NCBI RefSeq assembly: GCF_017676345.1 | Contig: NZ_JAFFZM010000001.1 | Coordinates: forward strand, 682,001-746,000 | DNA length: 64,000 nt | Direction of reading: 5' to 3' | Source of the DNA: Streptomyces smyrnaeus | Lineage (GTDB): Bacteria; Actinomycetota; Actinomycetes; Streptomycetales; Streptomycetaceae | Shown here: piece after piece, positions 16,298 through 25,033 of the stretch | Layout of the letters: every line of letters starts with the position of its first letter | How positions within the stretch are numbered: position 1 is the first letter of the stretch | Position numbers and translations under genes: made by a program | Notes under the pieces: model-generated | What the model was told of the DNA's origin: nothing | Database searches by the model: none | Seen by the model: the letters and a program-made list of their open reading frames with translations, nothing else

Positions 16298-17830
16298 TCA
16301 GCGGGTCAGGCCCGTGCGGGGCCGGGCCCGGTTGTCCCGCTTGCGGCGCATCGCAGCAGGCGTACGGCGGTCGAGTCGCGGGCGGTGGCCCGCTCCCGCC
16401 TCCCGCACCACCGAGGCGCCGTCGCCCCGTTCGGGGCCGGTGCCGGAGCCGGCAGCGGGGTGGACGGCGACCAGCCCCGAGCGGAAGAGTCCGTGGTCGA
16501 TACGGCGGGCCGCTGCCGTCCGCAGGGCCTCCCGGAGCGGCCCGTCGCGCAGTACCGCACCGGGGCCGAGCAGCCCCTCGACCACGGCCAGCGCACCGGC
16601 CACATCACCGTGGCCGAGCCGTTCCCGGACCGCGGGCAGTGCCTGCGGGTCGCGGTGCACCGCGTCGATCGCCCGCAGACAGGGCAGCGCCGGTCCGCCG
16701 AGCGCCACGAGCAGCTCCTCCCTGCGCAGTTCGTCCGGATCGTGATCGACCGCCGTCAGTCTCCCGTCCCGCAGTGCGATCCGGTGCACCTCACCCCGAC
16801 ACGCGACCCGGTGCGGATCGCCGGGCTCGGGGACGGAACCGGCCACCGGTGGTGCCGATCCAAACGGCGCCAGCACCGCGGCGACCAGCGGGTGCAGCCG
16901 CTCGGCCGTGACCAGCCCGGCGCGCAACAGCTCCAGATCAGGCAGGACCCGGGCCGCCGCTTCCGGCAGCACCGGAAGCGCCGCCACCTCCTGCGGCGGC
17001 AGTCCCTCCCGCAGTGGCCGTAGCGCCGGGGCATGGCTGTCGTCGGGAGCGACGAGTTCGAGCACGGCGCGGCTGCGCGTGCCGAGCCGCACGGTGAAGG
17101 CCCCGCGAGTACGGCCCGCGGCCCGCAACAGCACCTCCGCCTCGGCAGCCCAACGTGCCACCGCCCAGGGGGAGTCTAGGGCGGTGGACCGTTCGGGCCC
17201 CGCGGGCCGCACAGGAGCCGCCATGGACGGTGCGGACGGTGCCTCGTCCGCACCGCACCGGCGCGCCAGTTCACCGCTTCGGTCCACGTCCCACAGGTGC
17301 CGGTGCAGATCGAGCCGGAAGCGCCGGTCGGGATGCGGGTGCGGATGCGGGCGTGGGCGCAGCGGGGGCCGCGGGCCGCGCTGCGGGGGCTGTCCGCGGG
17401 TGTCGTCCCCGGCCCCTTCCCACAGGGCGAGGGACATCCGCTGCCCGGCGTCCGCCCAGGCCGGCGGTGTGCGCACCACCAACTGCGGGGCCGTGGGGCC
17501 GAGGTCCGGGTAACAGGCCAGCGGGACGGTGAGGCCGGGGCGGAGCCGCCCGTCGGGGGCGATCCGGGGCATGTGCCAGCGGAGCAGGTCCGGCGCCAGC
17601 CGACGCAGATCCGCGCGGAGACGGGTGACGAGTTCGGTGCCGTGCCGGTTGCGCACGGCGCGCAGAACGAGGTCGACATCGATCCGGGCGGCGGCGCAGG
17701 CCCCCGCCCAGTCACCGACCGCACGCCGGGCGGTCGCGGTCTCGATCATGGACGGTGGCACGGCGTACTCACGCACGCGCTGCCACATCAGCAAGCGGGC
17801 CGGAATCGGGTTCGCGGGGTGATGTGCCAT
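16298..17830 (-). CDS. Unrecognised protein encoded with the MoxR/VWA pair
   Basis: 510 residues from the ATG at 17830, with AAGGTGAG upstream. No membrane helix or signal peptide. The protein is Arg/Ala/Leu-rich and looks helical, with a His/Pro/Arg-rich insert near residue 165 (a run of PHPHPHP) and many leucine-rich stretches such as DVDLVLRAVRNRHGTELVTRL. The last 60 residues are strongly basic. I recognise no catalytic motif. It is the first gene of an operon whose following members are the MoxR ATPase and the metallopeptidase/VWA protein, so it is probably a substrate-recognition or scaffold partner. That is inferred from order only. Confidence 0.65.
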   Translation of the reverse strand: MAHHPANPIPARLLMWQRVREYAVPPSMIETATARRAVGDWAGACAAARIDVDLVLRAVRNRHGTELVTRLRADLRRLAPDLLRWHMPRIAPDGRLRPGLTVPLACYPDLGPTAPQLVVRTPPAWADAGQRMSLALWEGAGDDTRGQPPQRGPRPPLRPRPHPHPHPDRRFRLDLHRHLWDVDRSGELARRCGADEAPSAPSMAAPVRPAGPERSTALDSPWAVARWAAEAEVLLRAAGRTRGAFTVRLGTRSRAVLELVAPDDSHAPALRPLREGLPPQEVAALPVLPEAAARVLPDLELLRAGLVTAERLHPLVAAVLAPFGSAPPVAGSVPEPGDPHRVACRGEVHRIALRDGRLTAVDHDPDELRREELLVALGGPALPCLRAIDAVHRDPQALPAVRERLGHGDVAGALAVVEGLLGPGAVLRDGPLREALRTAAARRIDHGLFRSGLVAVHPAAGSGTGPERGDGASVVREAGAGHRPRLDRRTPAAMRRKRDNRARPRTGLTR

Positions 17831-17881
17831 CAGCACTCACCTTGCGCGAACGATTCCCCCAATCCGCACGAGGAGAAGTTC

Positions 17882-17916
17882 ATCATCTCCGGCATCCTAA
17901 CCATGCCGGAGATGAT
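17882..17916. promoter_or_regulatory. 35-bp perfect inverted repeat over the promoter of the MoxR/VWA operon
   Basis: ATCATCTCCGGCAT (17882-17895) and its exact complement ATGCCGGAGATGAT (17903-17916) flank a 7-bp centre. On the minus strand CTGACA (17923-17918) and TAGGAT (17899-17894) are spaced 18 bp, so the left arm of the repeat covers the start region and the right arm fills the spacer. That position suits a repressor operator. As RNA it could also end the DeoR-terminated operon transcribed from upstream, although no T-run follows. Confidence 0.6.
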
Positions 17917-17974
17917 CTGTCAGTGCCCGCAGCCGGTCACCGACCGTCGGTGGCGGACGCCGCCGCTGTTCCCG

Positions 17975-18772
17975 TCACCCCCGTACCAGCGTCACTCCGG
18001 TCTCCGCGCAGCGTCCGGCCAGTTCCTCGGGTGCCTCCGCGTCCGTCACCAGCGTCCAGCCGTCCGGGAGTCGGGCCCAGGCGGGCGCGTCGCGCACCCG
18101 GAGTTTGGTCGCGTCGGCCAGCACCACGACGCGGTGCGCCCGCGCGGCCACCCGCTCCTTGACGGCCGTCTCCGCCAAGGTCGGCTCCCCCACGCCACGG
18201 TGCGGATCCACGGCATCGGCGCCGAGGAAGGCCACCTCGAACGACAGCCGCTCCAGCGCGAGATCGGCCAGCGGTCCGACAAGGCCGTGGCTGAGCGGCC
18301 GGACACTGCCGCCCAACATCACCACCTCGACGCCCGGCGCGTCGGCGAGGACCTGCGCGGTCTCCAGGCCGCGGGTGACCACAAGGGCCTGGTGGTCGCC
18401 GGCGGCGGCCCACTCCTCGGCCAGGTGCCGGGCCAGCGCGGCGCAGGTCGTCCCCGCGTCGACGAAGACCGCTCCGGTGGCGGGCACCAGCGGCCGGGCC
18501 GCCTGAGCGATGGCGGCCTTCGCCCGCAGCCGCAGCCGGGCGCTCTCGGCGACCGGACGCTCGTGGAACGCCTCGGGCACCACCGCGCCGCCGTAGGTCC
18601 GGGCCACCTGCTGGTCCACGGTGAGCCGCCGCAGATCGCGGCGGACGGTCGAGGCGGACACCTCCAGCGCGGTGGCGAGTTCGTCCACATGTGTGGTGCC
18701 CTCGCGCAGCAGCGCCAGCAGCGCCTTGTGCCGGGCACGGGTGCCGCTGCGTGCGGCGGACGGCTCAGCCAT
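17975..18772 (-). CDS. DeoR-family transcriptional regulator of the acid-sugar operon
   Basis: 265 residues. The ATG at 18772 overlaps the end of the PdxA2 gene by 8 bp. The N-terminal winged HTH (about 14-60) has the DeoR pattern VDELATALEVSASTVRRDLRRL. The C-terminal sensor domain resembles ribose-5-phosphate isomerase folds, with VFVDAGTTCAALARHL, VEVVMLGGSVRP and VVLADATKL. It is the last gene of the operon it probably represses; the inducer would be a phosphorylated intermediate such as a 4-phospho-acid sugar. Confidence 0.88.
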   Translation of the reverse strand: MAEPSAARSGTRARHKALLALLREGTTHVDELATALEVSASTVRRDLRRLTVDQQVARTYGGAVVPEAFHERPVAESARLRLRAKAAIAQAARPLVPATGAVFVDAGTTCAALARHLAEEWAAAGDHQALVVTRGLETAQVLADAPGVEVVMLGGSVRPLSHGLVGPLADLALERLSFEVAFLGADAVDPHRGVGEPTLAETAVKERVAARAHRVVVLADATKLRVRDAPAWARLPDGWTLVTDAEAPEELAGRCAETGVTLVRG

Positions 18773-19802
18773 AGGTGGCACGGATGGCCGGGGCGTACGG
18801 GCTGTAGTCCACGGCGGCGCGGTAGGCGGAGAGCATGGTGGCATGGTCGGCCCTGCCGGTACCGGCGATGTCGAAGGCGGTGCCGTGGTCGACGGAGGTG
18901 CGCAGGATCGGCAGCCCCACGGTGACGGAGATGGTGCCGTCGAAGTCGTAGGTCTTGGCCGGGATGTGACCCTGGTCGTGGAAGTGCGAGAGCACCCCGT
19001 CGTAGCGGCCGGTGAGGCCCTGGTGGAAGACCGAGTCGGCGGGCACCGGGCCGGTCACGTCCAGTCCGTCGGCGCGGGCCGCCTCGCAGGCGGGCGCGAT
19101 GTGCTCGATCTCCTCGTCGCCGAAGGCGCCGTTCTCACCGCCGTGCGGATTGACGGCGGCGACGGCCAGCCGGGGCCGTTCGGTGCCGAAGACCCGCAGT
19201 GCCGTCATGGCCTCGTCGACGGAGTTGCGTACCCGCTCCGCGGTCAGCTGGTCGAGGGCCTTGCGCAGCGCCACGTGCCGGGTGGTGAAGAAGATCCGCA
19301 GGTGGTGCCCGTCGACCGCGGTGTTGCGGACGACGAACATGGTGTCCTGGCGGGTGACGCCGGTCAGTTCGCCCAGCATCTCGGTGTGCCCGAGGTGCTT
19401 CGAACCGGCCTGCCAGATGGCCTCCTTGTTGATCGGGCCGGTGACGATGCCGGCGACCTCGCCCGCCAGGGCCGCGCGGGTGGCGGTCTCGATGGCGGTG
19501 ACGGCGGCGCGGCCCGCGCGCGCGTCGACGGTGCCCCAGTCGGGCACGTCCGTGCCGAGGACGCCGGTGTCGAGGACGTCGATGACGCCGGGACCGGCGG
19601 GCTCGACCGCGAAGTCGGGGACCTCGCGGACCTCCACGTCCGCACCGGCGGCGCGCGCGCCGCGGCGCAGCGCCTCCGCGTCGCCCACGGCCACGCCGTG
19701 GTGGTCCGGCTCGCCGGCGACGGCCGCGAGGGTGCGGGCGGTGATCTCGGGTCCGATGCCGACAGGGTCGCCCAGGGTGACGGCGAGGACGGGACGGGCC
19801 AC
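18765..19802 (-). CDS. pdxA2: PdxA2-type 4-phospho-threonate/erythronate dehydrogenase
   Basis: 345 residues from a GTG at 19802 preceded by GGAGGA. The PdxA motifs are present: LGDPVGIGPE at the start, TGPINKEAIW, metal-ligand histidines in HLGHTEMLG, FHDQGHIPAK and DHGTAFDIAG. PdxA proper oxidises 4-phosphohydroxy-L-threonine in vitamin B6 synthesis. The PdxA2 branch, always next to a DUF1537 kinase, oxidises and decarboxylates 4-phospho-D-threonate or -erythronate to dihydroxyacetone phosphate. The adjacent kinase and permease favour the catabolic role; actinobacteria also generally make PLP by the PdxST route. Confidence 0.88.
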   Translation of the reverse strand: MARPVLAVTLGDPVGIGPEITARTLAAVAGEPDHHGVAVGDAEALRRGARAAGADVEVREVPDFAVEPAGPGVIDVLDTGVLGTDVPDWGTVDARAGRAAVTAIETATRAALAGEVAGIVTGPINKEAIWQAGSKHLGHTEMLGELTGVTRQDTMFVVRNTAVDGHHLRIFFTTRHVALRKALDQLTAERVRNSVDEAMTALRVFGTERPRLAVAAVNPHGGENGAFGDEEIEHIAPACEAARADGLDVTGPVPADSVFHQGLTGRYDGVLSHFHDQGHIPAKTYDFDGTISVTVGLPILRTSVDHGTAFDIAGTGRADHATMLSAYRAAVDYSPYAPAIRATYG

Positions 19803-19852
19803 GGTGTTCCTCCAGGTGGTGTGTGTGCGGTGTTCCGGTGTGTCTGCTCGGC

Positions 19853-21286
19853 TCACGGCGGGGGCCGTGGGTCCGTGGCGTCGGCGGCCGGTACCTGGCG
19901 CCGCGCCGCCACGGCGGCCCGGCGCAGATAGGTGACGCAGTCGGAGGTCGTACCGGCGTCGCCGACCAGCCCGCCCTTGGTCACCACAGGCAGCCTGGCC
20001 CACGGCCCGCCGACGAATGTACCGGCCACCGCGAGCGGTACCAGTTCCTCCTCGACGTCCAGGCCGTGCGCCCCCAACTCGGCGAAGAGCGCGGCCGAGA
20101 CGTCGCCGCCGGTGGCGAAGAGCCCCTCCACCCCCCGCACATCGGGGCGTTCGAGCGCCCGGCGCACGGAACGGGCCAGTGCGCCGGGCAGCCGTTCGGC
20201 GTCCTCGTAGCGGCAGTCGGTGGCGATGTCCGCCTCCTCCAGCACCGTAGCGAGCAGCACCACGTCCCCTCGGTCGGCCGTGGCGAGTGCCGCGCCGAGG
20301 GCCTCGGCGGTGGCGTCGACGTCGGGGACGGTCGACTTCCCCCGCAGGCGCGGGCGCACCACGACGACCGGGTGCTCGGCGCGCAGCCGGGACAGCTGAG
20401 TGCGGGTGAGGCGGGTGGTGGATCCGGAGACGGCGAGGACCGGGGCGCCAAAGGTGCTGCCGGTCAGCCCCATCGCGGCGGCCAGCGCCAGGGAGGAGGG
20501 CCCCGGGTCGACACCCACCCAGACCGCCTCCCCGGCCACCACCGGAGCGGCGTGCACGGCCGCGTCCGCGATCCGGGCCAGATGGGCCGTGGTCAGCGCG
20601 TCGGCCACCAGGACGTCCGCGCCGTCCGCGAGCCGCTTCTCCACCAGCGCCCGAAGGGCCGGCTCCGCGCCGGTGACGGCGGATAGCGGCAGATGGGCGA
20701 TGCGCAGGCCGGGGGCCTGCCGGTGCAGGAGGTCCGCCACCTGCGAGGTGGGCAGCGGAGAGCGCGGGTCCCGGGCCACCTCGGTGTCCTCCAGCCGTGC
20801 GCCGTCCAGCAGTTGGGTGCCCTGCACGGTGTGCCGGCCCGCCTCCGGGTGGGCGGGCGCGCACAGCGCGACGGCGCGGCGGCCGGTCCGCTCGCCCACG
20901 GCCCGCAGGGCGGCCTGGGTGGACGCCCCGAGGTTGCCGCGCAGTGTGGAGTCGACGCGGTGGGAGACCAGCGTGGCGGCGCCCGCGTGCCGGATGACCG
21001 TACGGACGCGTTCGGCGGCCTCCTCCGGCGGGCAGTGCCGGCTGTCGGTGCTGACGACGACGGCGTCGAAGCGGCTGCCGAATCGGGCCGCGGTCCGTGG
21101 GTCCTGGTGCGCTCCGACGGTCACCGCCCGCATGCCCGTTCGGGCGAAGCCTGCGGCGGTGGCGTTCGCGCCGGTCAAGTCGTCGGCGACGATCAGTACG
21201 GCGGGCCCCGCGCCGCGCAGCGAGCCGGTCCCTTCGCCGGGCGCGGAGCCGCTCCCTTCACCGTGCGCGGCGTCGAGGGCGTTCAC
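19853..21286 (-). CDS. dtnK: Four-carbon acid-sugar kinase (DUF1537, DtnK/OtnK family)
   Basis: 477 residues from a GTG that overlaps the permease stop (GTGA). The N-terminal lobe starts with VLIVADDLTGANATAAGFARTG, the DUF1537 signature. It continues with VVVSTDSRHCPPEEA and SHRVDSTLRGNLG, which bind the sugar acid. The C-terminal nucleotide-binding lobe has VLAVSGSTTRLTRTQ, GLFATGGDVSAAL and a terminal VVTKGGLVGDAGT. It phosphorylates D-threonate, D-erythronate or a related acid at O-4, making the substrate for the dehydrogenase encoded 50 bp downstream. The exact stereoisomer is undetermined. Confidence 0.9.
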   Translation of the reverse strand: MNALDAAHGEGSGSAPGEGTGSLRGAGPAVLIVADDLTGANATAAGFARTGMRAVTVGAHQDPRTAARFGSRFDAVVVSTDSRHCPPEEAAERVRTVIRHAGAATLVSHRVDSTLRGNLGASTQAALRAVGERTGRRAVALCAPAHPEAGRHTVQGTQLLDGARLEDTEVARDPRSPLPTSQVADLLHRQAPGLRIAHLPLSAVTGAEPALRALVEKRLADGADVLVADALTTAHLARIADAAVHAAPVVAGEAVWVGVDPGPSSLALAAAMGLTGSTFGAPVLAVSGSTTRLTRTQLSRLRAEHPVVVVRPRLRGKSTVPDVDATAEALGAALATADRGDVVLLATVLEEADIATDCRYEDAERLPGALARSVRRALERPDVRGVEGLFATGGDVSAALFAELGAHGLDVEEELVPLAVAGTFVGGPWARLPVVTKGGLVGDAGTTSDCVTYLRRAAVAARRQVPAADATDPRPPP

Positions 21287-22794
21287 AGCACCACGCCCGC
21301 GAGCAGGAGCAACGGCAGCGAGCCGAGCCAGACGGCGGTGGTGATACCGGACCAGCCGCGCAGTGCGGCCGTGCCGTCCAGGCCGGTGAAGCGGGTGACG
21401 ACCCAGAAGTAGGAGTCGTTGAAGTAGCTGAAGACCATCGACCCGGCACAGCAGCCGAGGGCTGCCAGCAGCGGCGTGATGCCGAGCCCGGAGACCAGCG
21501 GCGCCGACACGGACGCGGCGGTGATCATCGCGACGGTGCCGGAGCCCTGCGCGAGGCGCACCAGGCTGGCTATCAGGAACGGCACGAGGACTCCGGGCAG
21601 GCTCCAGGAGGCGATCGTCTCGGCCATCTCGTCGCCGACCCCGGTGGCGCGCAGCACCTCGCCGAGCGCGCCGCCGGCTCCGGTGATGAGGATGATGAGC
21701 CCGGCGGACGCGGCGGCCTGCGACAGCCAGTCGCCGACCTGGCTGCGGGTGGTCCAGCGGGGCAGCAGCACGTACACGGCGAGGACGAGGCCGACCAGCA
21801 GGGCCACCACGGGGTTGCCCACGAAGGCGAGGGCTTCCGGGATCGGCGAGGGCTCGTAGCCCTCACCGTCGAGGGTGCCCTGGGCATTCCGGTCGACGGC
21901 GGTGGCCACGGTGTTGGCGATGATCAGCAGGAGGGGGACCAGCAGCGGGAGCAGCGCCCGCAGCGGGCCCATCCGGTGCGGCTTCGCACCGGCCGGCGGG
22001 GTCCCGAGCGCGGCTGCGGGGTCGTCCTGGGGTCCGTCGGCGGTCGCGGCGGCGGGGTCGTCCCGGGAACCCTCCGCGACTGCCGCTGCGGCAGCCGCCG
22101 GGCGATCGGCGGCAGCGCTCCCGGTACCGTCGACGGCTCCGCGCCCGTAGACGGCCTCCCGTACCTCCGGCAGCAGCGAGCCCTCCAGCCGGGGGCCGAT
22201 CCAGCGCGCGTACGCCACCACGACGGGCAGCAGCAGAACCGCGAAGACGAGCCCGGCCAGCACCAGCCCGCCGAGGTCGGCGCCCAGGATCCCGGCGACC
22301 CCCAGCGGGCCGGGCGTCGGGGGGACCAGGTGGTGGGTGAGCGTCATGCCGCAGCCGAGGGCGAGCGCGAGCGTGACATACCCGGCGCGCTTGCGGCGGG
22401 CGATGGACCGGGCGAGCGGGTTCATGATGACGTACCCGGAGTCGCAGAAGACCGGGATGGACACCAGTGCGCCGGTCCCGCCCATCGCCCACGGCTCGCG
22501 GCCGGCGCCGAGGAGCCGTACGAAGGCCCGCGCGAGGGCGTCGGCGGCTCCGGAGACCTCCAGGATCTTGCCGAGGCCGACGCCGAGGCCGATGACGATA
22601 CCGATGGAGCCCAGGGTGTTCCCGAAGCCCTTGGTGATCGATTCGATCACCTTCGTGGCGGGGGCGCCGGCGACGAATCCCGTCACCAGCGCCGCGACAA
22701 GCAGGGCGAAGAAGGCGTCGAGCCTCGTCCGCAACACGATGACGACGATCGTGGCGATCCCGAGGACGAGCGCCGCCAAGAGCTGAAGATCCAC
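21283..22794 (-). CDS. GntP-family acid-sugar permease
   Basis: 503 residues from a GTG at 22794 with AGAGGGGA upstream. About twelve hydrophobic helices are visible, with the GntP-type motifs GFGNTLGSIGIVIGLG, GGTGALVSIPVFCDSGYV and MTLTHHLVPPTPGPLGVAGILG in the first half and LAQGSGTVAMITAAS in the second. A long Ala/Asp-rich cytoplasmic loop splits the protein at about residues 215-280. It is the first gene of the operon, coupled to the kinase, so it should import the four-carbon sugar acid (gluconate-family substrate) that the kinase and dehydrogenase degrade. Confidence 0.9.
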   Translation of the reverse strand: MDLQLLAALVLGIATIVVIVLRTRLDAFFALLVAALVTGFVAGAPATKVIESITKGFGNTLGSIGIVIGLGVGLGKILEVSGAADALARAFVRLLGAGREPWAMGGTGALVSIPVFCDSGYVIMNPLARSIARRKRAGYVTLALALGCGMTLTHHLVPPTPGPLGVAGILGADLGGLVLAGLVFAVLLLPVVVAYARWIGPRLEGSLLPEVREAVYGRGAVDGTGSAAADRPAAAAAAVAEGSRDDPAAATADGPQDDPAAALGTPPAGAKPHRMGPLRALLPLLVPLLLIIANTVATAVDRNAQGTLDGEGYEPSPIPEALAFVGNPVVALLVGLVLAVYVLLPRWTTRSQVGDWLSQAAASAGLIILITGAGGALGEVLRATGVGDEMAETIASWSLPGVLVPFLIASLVRLAQGSGTVAMITAASVSAPLVSGLGITPLLAALGCCAGSMVFSYFNDSYFWVVTRFTGLDGTAALRGWSGITTAVWLGSLPLLLLAGVVL

Positions 22795-22963
22795 GCCGAT
22801 CCCCTCTGACGACTGCTGTGCGAGAACGGCTGCCGTGCAAGAGCTGACGGCCTCGCGATGAACGACTGCCGCATCATGCACACCGGAACCTGAGCAAAAC
22901 AAGCAGTTGGAGCGAGAAAATTGCGCGGACTGGCCAACTCCGTCGAGCGGCCGGGCCCCGCCG

Positions 22964-24646
22964 TCACATCCCGGTGCCCCAGGGCAGTTCCAGGTGGGCC
23001 CCCTGGAAGCGTCGGCGTACCAGCCGGTCGTGCGTCACCACCACCAGCGTGCCGGTGTAGCAGGCCAAGGCCGCCTCGACCTCCTCCACCAGGGCGGGGG
23101 CCAGGTGGTTCGTCGGCTCGTCGAGCAGCAGCAGATCGAGCGGACCGGCGGTCACGAGCCGGGCCAGTTCCAGCTTGCGGCGCTGCCCGACGGACAGCTC
23201 CCGTACGCGGACGGTCAGATCGGCGGCACGGAACAGGCCGAGCGCCAGCAAGGCGTCGGCGTGCTCGTCGGGGTGTCCCAGCCGGTCGGCCGCGAACGCC
23301 GCGAGCAGCGTGCGGTCGTCACCGCGCACGGCGTCGACGAGCGCGCTCGACTGACGGAGGAAACCGACCCTCGGCGCTCGGCGCACGGTACCGCTGTCCG
23401 GCGCCAATTCCCCTGCCAGCACCTGGAGAAGGGTGGTCTTGCCGGCGCCGTTCGGCCCGGTGACGAGCAGTCGGTCACCTGCGGCGAGCTCCAGTTCCGG
23501 TACGGACAACCGCCCCTGGACCAGGACATCTGTCAGCTGCACCGCTGTTGCCGGCCCCTCGGCCGCCGACGAGCCCTCGACGCGGCCCGTGAACCGCAGC
23601 GGCTGCGGGGGCGGCGGCACGGGGTCCTCGGTGAGCCGCTGCAACCGCTCGCGCGCGTTGCGGATGCGGCTTTGCGCACCGTGTGCCCGCGAACGCGCCC
23701 GGAAGGCCCCGGCACCGCTGAACGCCCACGGCCCCTTGCGGGGTATCTCGGACAGCAGCCCGATGTTGGAGTCGGCGAGGCGCTGCTGCCGGGCCACCTC
23801 GTTGCGCCACTCCTCGTACTCCCGCGCCCAGCGGGCGCGAGCCGCCGCCTTGGCGGTGAGAAAGCCGGCGTATCCGCTCCCGTAGCGGTGGACCGTGCGC
23901 CGGTCCTGGTCCACTTCCAGAATCGTCGAGGTGACACCCTCCAGGAACGCGCGGTCGTGCGTGGTCACGACCACGGTGCCCCGGTGGCAGCGCAGCTGCT
24001 CCTCCAGCCAGGCCACGGCGCCGTCGTCGAGATCGTTGGTCGGCTCGTCGAGCAGCAGCAGTTCGGGGGTGGCGGCCAGCGTCGCGGCGAGCGCGAGCCG
24101 GGAGCGCTGCCCACCGGAGAGGGTGCCCAGCGGACGCCCCCGGTCCAGTGGCGCGCCCTCGCCGAGCCGACGCAGATTCGTCTCGACCCGGCGGTCCGCT
24201 CCGTGCCCACCCCGCGCCTCGAACTCGGCCAGCAGATCGGCGTAGTGCTCGAACTCAGCCGGTCCGGCCGTGCCCAGCGCGGCCTCGGCGGACCGGATAC
24301 GGCGCTCCAGGGCGCGCAGTTCGCCCAGTACGTGGTCCACGGCGTCGCCCACCCGCGCCGTGTCGGGCAGCCCGAGGGTCTGGCCGAGGTGGCCGATCCC
24401 GCCCGGCGCCGTGACGGTCAGACTGCCGTTGTCGGCCGGCTCCTGCCGGGCGAGCAGCCGCAGCAGGGTGGACTTTCCCGAGCCGTTGTCCCCGACGATT
24501 CCGACCTTCTCGCCCGGCCGGACGGTGAAGGAGACGCGGTCCAGTACCACGCGGTCGCCATAGCGCTTGGTCACCTCGGCAAGGGCGAGCTGGGACCCGG
24601 CGGGCGTGGTGGCCGGCACGGTGGTGGCGGTATCAGCAGTGCGCAA
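22964..24646 (-). CDS. ABC-F family ATP-binding protein (ribosome-protection type)
   Basis: 560 residues from a TTG at 24646, with AAAGGA seven bases upstream. Two ABC domains and no membrane helices. NBD1 has GDNGSGKST, LSGGQRSRL and LLLLDEPTNDLDD. NBD2 has GPNGAGKTT, LSVGQRRKLELARL and LLLLDEPTNHLAP. An Arg-rich interdomain linker of about 80 residues lies between them. ABC-F proteins of this plan (TlrC, CarA, SrmB, OleB types in Streptomyces) dislodge ribosome-bound macrolides, lincosamides or streptogramins; others act as translation factors. The palindrome-controlled promoter suggests an inducible gene. An erythromycin-esterase-family gene lies 10 kb away, but no link is shown. Confidence 0.88.
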   Translation of the reverse strand: MRTADTATTVPATTPAGSQLALAEVTKRYGDRVVLDRVSFTVRPGEKVGIVGDNGSGKSTLLRLLARQEPADNGSLTVTAPGGIGHLGQTLGLPDTARVGDAVDHVLGELRALERRIRSAEAALGTAGPAEFEHYADLLAEFEARGGHGADRRVETNLRRLGEGAPLDRGRPLGTLSGGQRSRLALAATLAATPELLLLDEPTNDLDDGAVAWLEEQLRCHRGTVVVTTHDRAFLEGVTSTILEVDQDRRTVHRYGSGYAGFLTAKAAARARWAREYEEWRNEVARQQRLADSNIGLLSEIPRKGPWAFSGAGAFRARSRAHGAQSRIRNARERLQRLTEDPVPPPPQPLRFTGRVEGSSAAEGPATAVQLTDVLVQGRLSVPELELAAGDRLLVTGPNGAGKTTLLQVLAGELAPDSGTVRRAPRVGFLRQSSALVDAVRGDDRTLLAAFAADRLGHPDEHADALLALGLFRAADLTVRVRELSVGQRRKLELARLVTAGPLDLLLLDEPTNHLAPALVEEVEAALACYTGTLVVVTHDRLVRRRFQGAHLELPWGTGM

Positions 24647-24744
24647 AAGCAGTCCTTTACGGGTGGGTGACGGAGCGCGCGACCAGCGGGAACAGCAGCA
24701 GCGGAGACAGATACGCAGCAGCCGACTGCCGACCGACGGACCAG

Positions 24745-24773
24745 AGATTAGACGATACGTACCGTCTCGTCAA
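24745..24773 (-). promoter_or_regulatory. Promoter of the ABC-F gene with an 18-bp operator filling the spacer
   Basis: On the minus strand TTGACG (24773-24768), a 17-bp spacer and TAATCT (24750-24745) make one of the best sigma-70-type promoters in the window. The spacer is almost entirely a near-perfect inverted repeat, AGACGGTACGTATCGTCT (24767-24750), with a single mismatched pair. A repressor bound there, most likely TetR-type, would block both elements. The leader is about 90 nt and contains no ATG or GTG leader peptide. Confidence 0.65.
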
Positions 24774-25033
24774 TGCCGAAGCCAGTGGCCTCGTAGCGCG
24801 GCGGCAACCGGCGCCCAGGGCACCGCAGTTGCTCGCCAAGGGCGACCGACAGGATGGAACCGGGCCGCGGTGGGGTTTGGTCAGCGGCGCGGGTGTTACG
24901 CGTAGGCGGAGTGAACGGAGTCTGCCCGGGATGGACCCGGCGTGCCGCGGCGCACCCCGGGCGTACCTCCGGACTGACGGGCTGACGGTTTCGGACCAGG
25001 AAACGGAACGTCGGCCCCCACGTGCGGGGATGG
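24774..25033. other. Gap without a recognisable gene
   Basis: 260 bp between the ABC-F promoter and the end of the imine-reductase-like gene. Frames open here have no ribosome site, no recognisable motif and no consistent codon bias. No RNA gene or strong terminator was seen. Confidence 0.5.

Noticed and set aside
24646..24744. Possible leader peptide and attenuator before the ABC-F gene
   Set aside because: No ATG or GTG start with a stop codon fits in the leader and no alternative hairpins with a terminator tail were seen; the promoter palindrome is a better explanation of control.
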